From: an uncultured Cellvibrio sp.
GTDB taxonomy: Bacteria > Pseudomonadota > Gammaproteobacteria > Pseudomonadales > Cellvibrionaceae
DNA length: 64,000 bases
Assembly (NCBI GenBank): GCA_937958105.1
Contig: CALFXJ010000037.1
Location: 1 to 64,000 of the forward strand
Reading direction: 5' to 3'
Position numbers and translations under genes: made by a program. The notes beneath the pieces are model-generated. The model was not told the DNA's origin. It worked only from the letters and a program-made list of their open reading frames with translations, and ran no database searches. The first letter of the stretch is position 1. Every line of letters starts with the position of its first letter. This document shows, piece by piece, positions 63,785-64,000 of this stretch.

Positions 63785-63880
63785 AAACCATCCGGAGATA
63801 ACGCTGATAATCAAACGCGGGGTAATGAATTCCGGCGCACTGTCACCCTCAGTGGTAGCGCGCCGGAAGGGCGGGAAATG

Positions 63881-64000
63881 TTAAGCGACGATTTCCAGCA
63901 GCTCCACATCAAAGATCAATGCAGAGTAAGGAGCGATGCTGCCACCGGCACCGCGCTCACCGTAGGCGAGCTGGTAGGGAATGTACAGGCGCCACTTGGA
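63881..64000 (-). CDS. FKBP-type peptidyl-prolyl isomerase, C-terminal end (partial)
   Basis: The last 39 codons include KWRLYIPYQLAYGERGAG and APYSALIFDVELLEIVA before TAA at 63881-63883. This matches the C terminus of FKBP-type isomerases (FklB/FkpA/SlyD group, most like FklB), which catalyse cis-trans isomerisation of proline bonds. Only this part is within the window. Confidence 0.88.
   Translation of the reverse strand, partial: SKWRLYIPYQLAYGERGAGGSIAPYSALIFDVELLEIVA

Overview
The window looks like a chromosomal segment of a polysaccharide-degrading gammaproteobacterium, most likely Cellvibrio or a close relative in the Cellvibrionaceae. This is inferred from gammaproteobacterial housekeeping synteny (lolB-ispE-tRNA-Gln-prs-rplY-pth and hemA-prfA-prmC-moeB), moderately high GC, TonB-dependent receptors of the Xanthomonas/Caulobacter carbohydrate type, and secreted carbohydrate-active enzymes (trehalase GH37, pectate lyase PL10, CE2-like esterase, hexosaminidase GH20). 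No marker gene in the window fixes the genus.

Layout. 1-8.5 kb: end of a UvrD-like helicase, ychF, a trehalose module (TonB receptor + periplasmic trehalase) placed between ychF and pth, then rplY, prs and tRNA-Gln. 8.5-15.7 kb: ispE, lolB, a TPR lipoprotein, a large secreted choice-of-anchor B protein, and an antitoxin-toxin pair (ParD-like + zeta kinase) with its own operator. 15.7-24.4 kb: hemA, prfA, prmC, moeB, adenosine kinase, PBP1b and a small TPR lipoprotein. 24.4-25 kb: a hairpin-rich stretch ending in an intrinsic terminator (candidate small RNA), then tRNA-Pro with its own promoter and terminator. 25-32 kb: small membrane and periplasmic proteins, PL10 pectate lyase, a zinc-ribbon/TPR membrane protein and a rhomboid protease. 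32-40.6 kb: ppc (with a DnaA-box pair upstream), an orphan cheB, the ydbH-ynbE-ydbL trio, and a CE2-like esterase.

41-49 kb: a module for N-acylated D-amino acids: Na+ symporter, RidA, N-acyl-D-amino-acid deacylase and an RpiR regulator on the minus strand, divergent from a PLP D-amino-acid deaminase-like enzyme and a GH20 hexosaminidase. Together they could take amino sugars and D-amino acids from peptidoglycan- or chitin-like material. 49-53.8 kb: a secreted CxxCH protein, a divergent polysaccharide deacetylase-like protein and a transglutaminase/TPR lipoprotein. 53.8-60.4 kb: a cell-surface signalling and uptake locus: ECF sigma factor, FecR anti-sigma, a TonB receptor with an N-terminal STN domain followed by a second signal-peptide-like segment, SapC and a DUF6445 protein. 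60.4-64 kb: purK, purE, an EF-hand protein, rdgC and the end of an FKBP isomerase.

A REP-like palindrome (GTAGGTCGGATTAG...TAATCCGAC) occurs about 16 times, all between genes, in five clusters. One cluster is a tandem array of a ~128-bp unit carrying two oppositely oriented copies. No CRISPR array, insertion sequence, prophage or rRNA was seen. The most unusual items are the double-signal TonB receptor with a possible internal start, a 21-bp tandem duplication across the ECF sigma start codon, the ~110-residue insertion in the GH20 catalytic domain, the candidate structured RNA upstream of tRNA-Pro and the D-amino-acid/hexosaminidase module.
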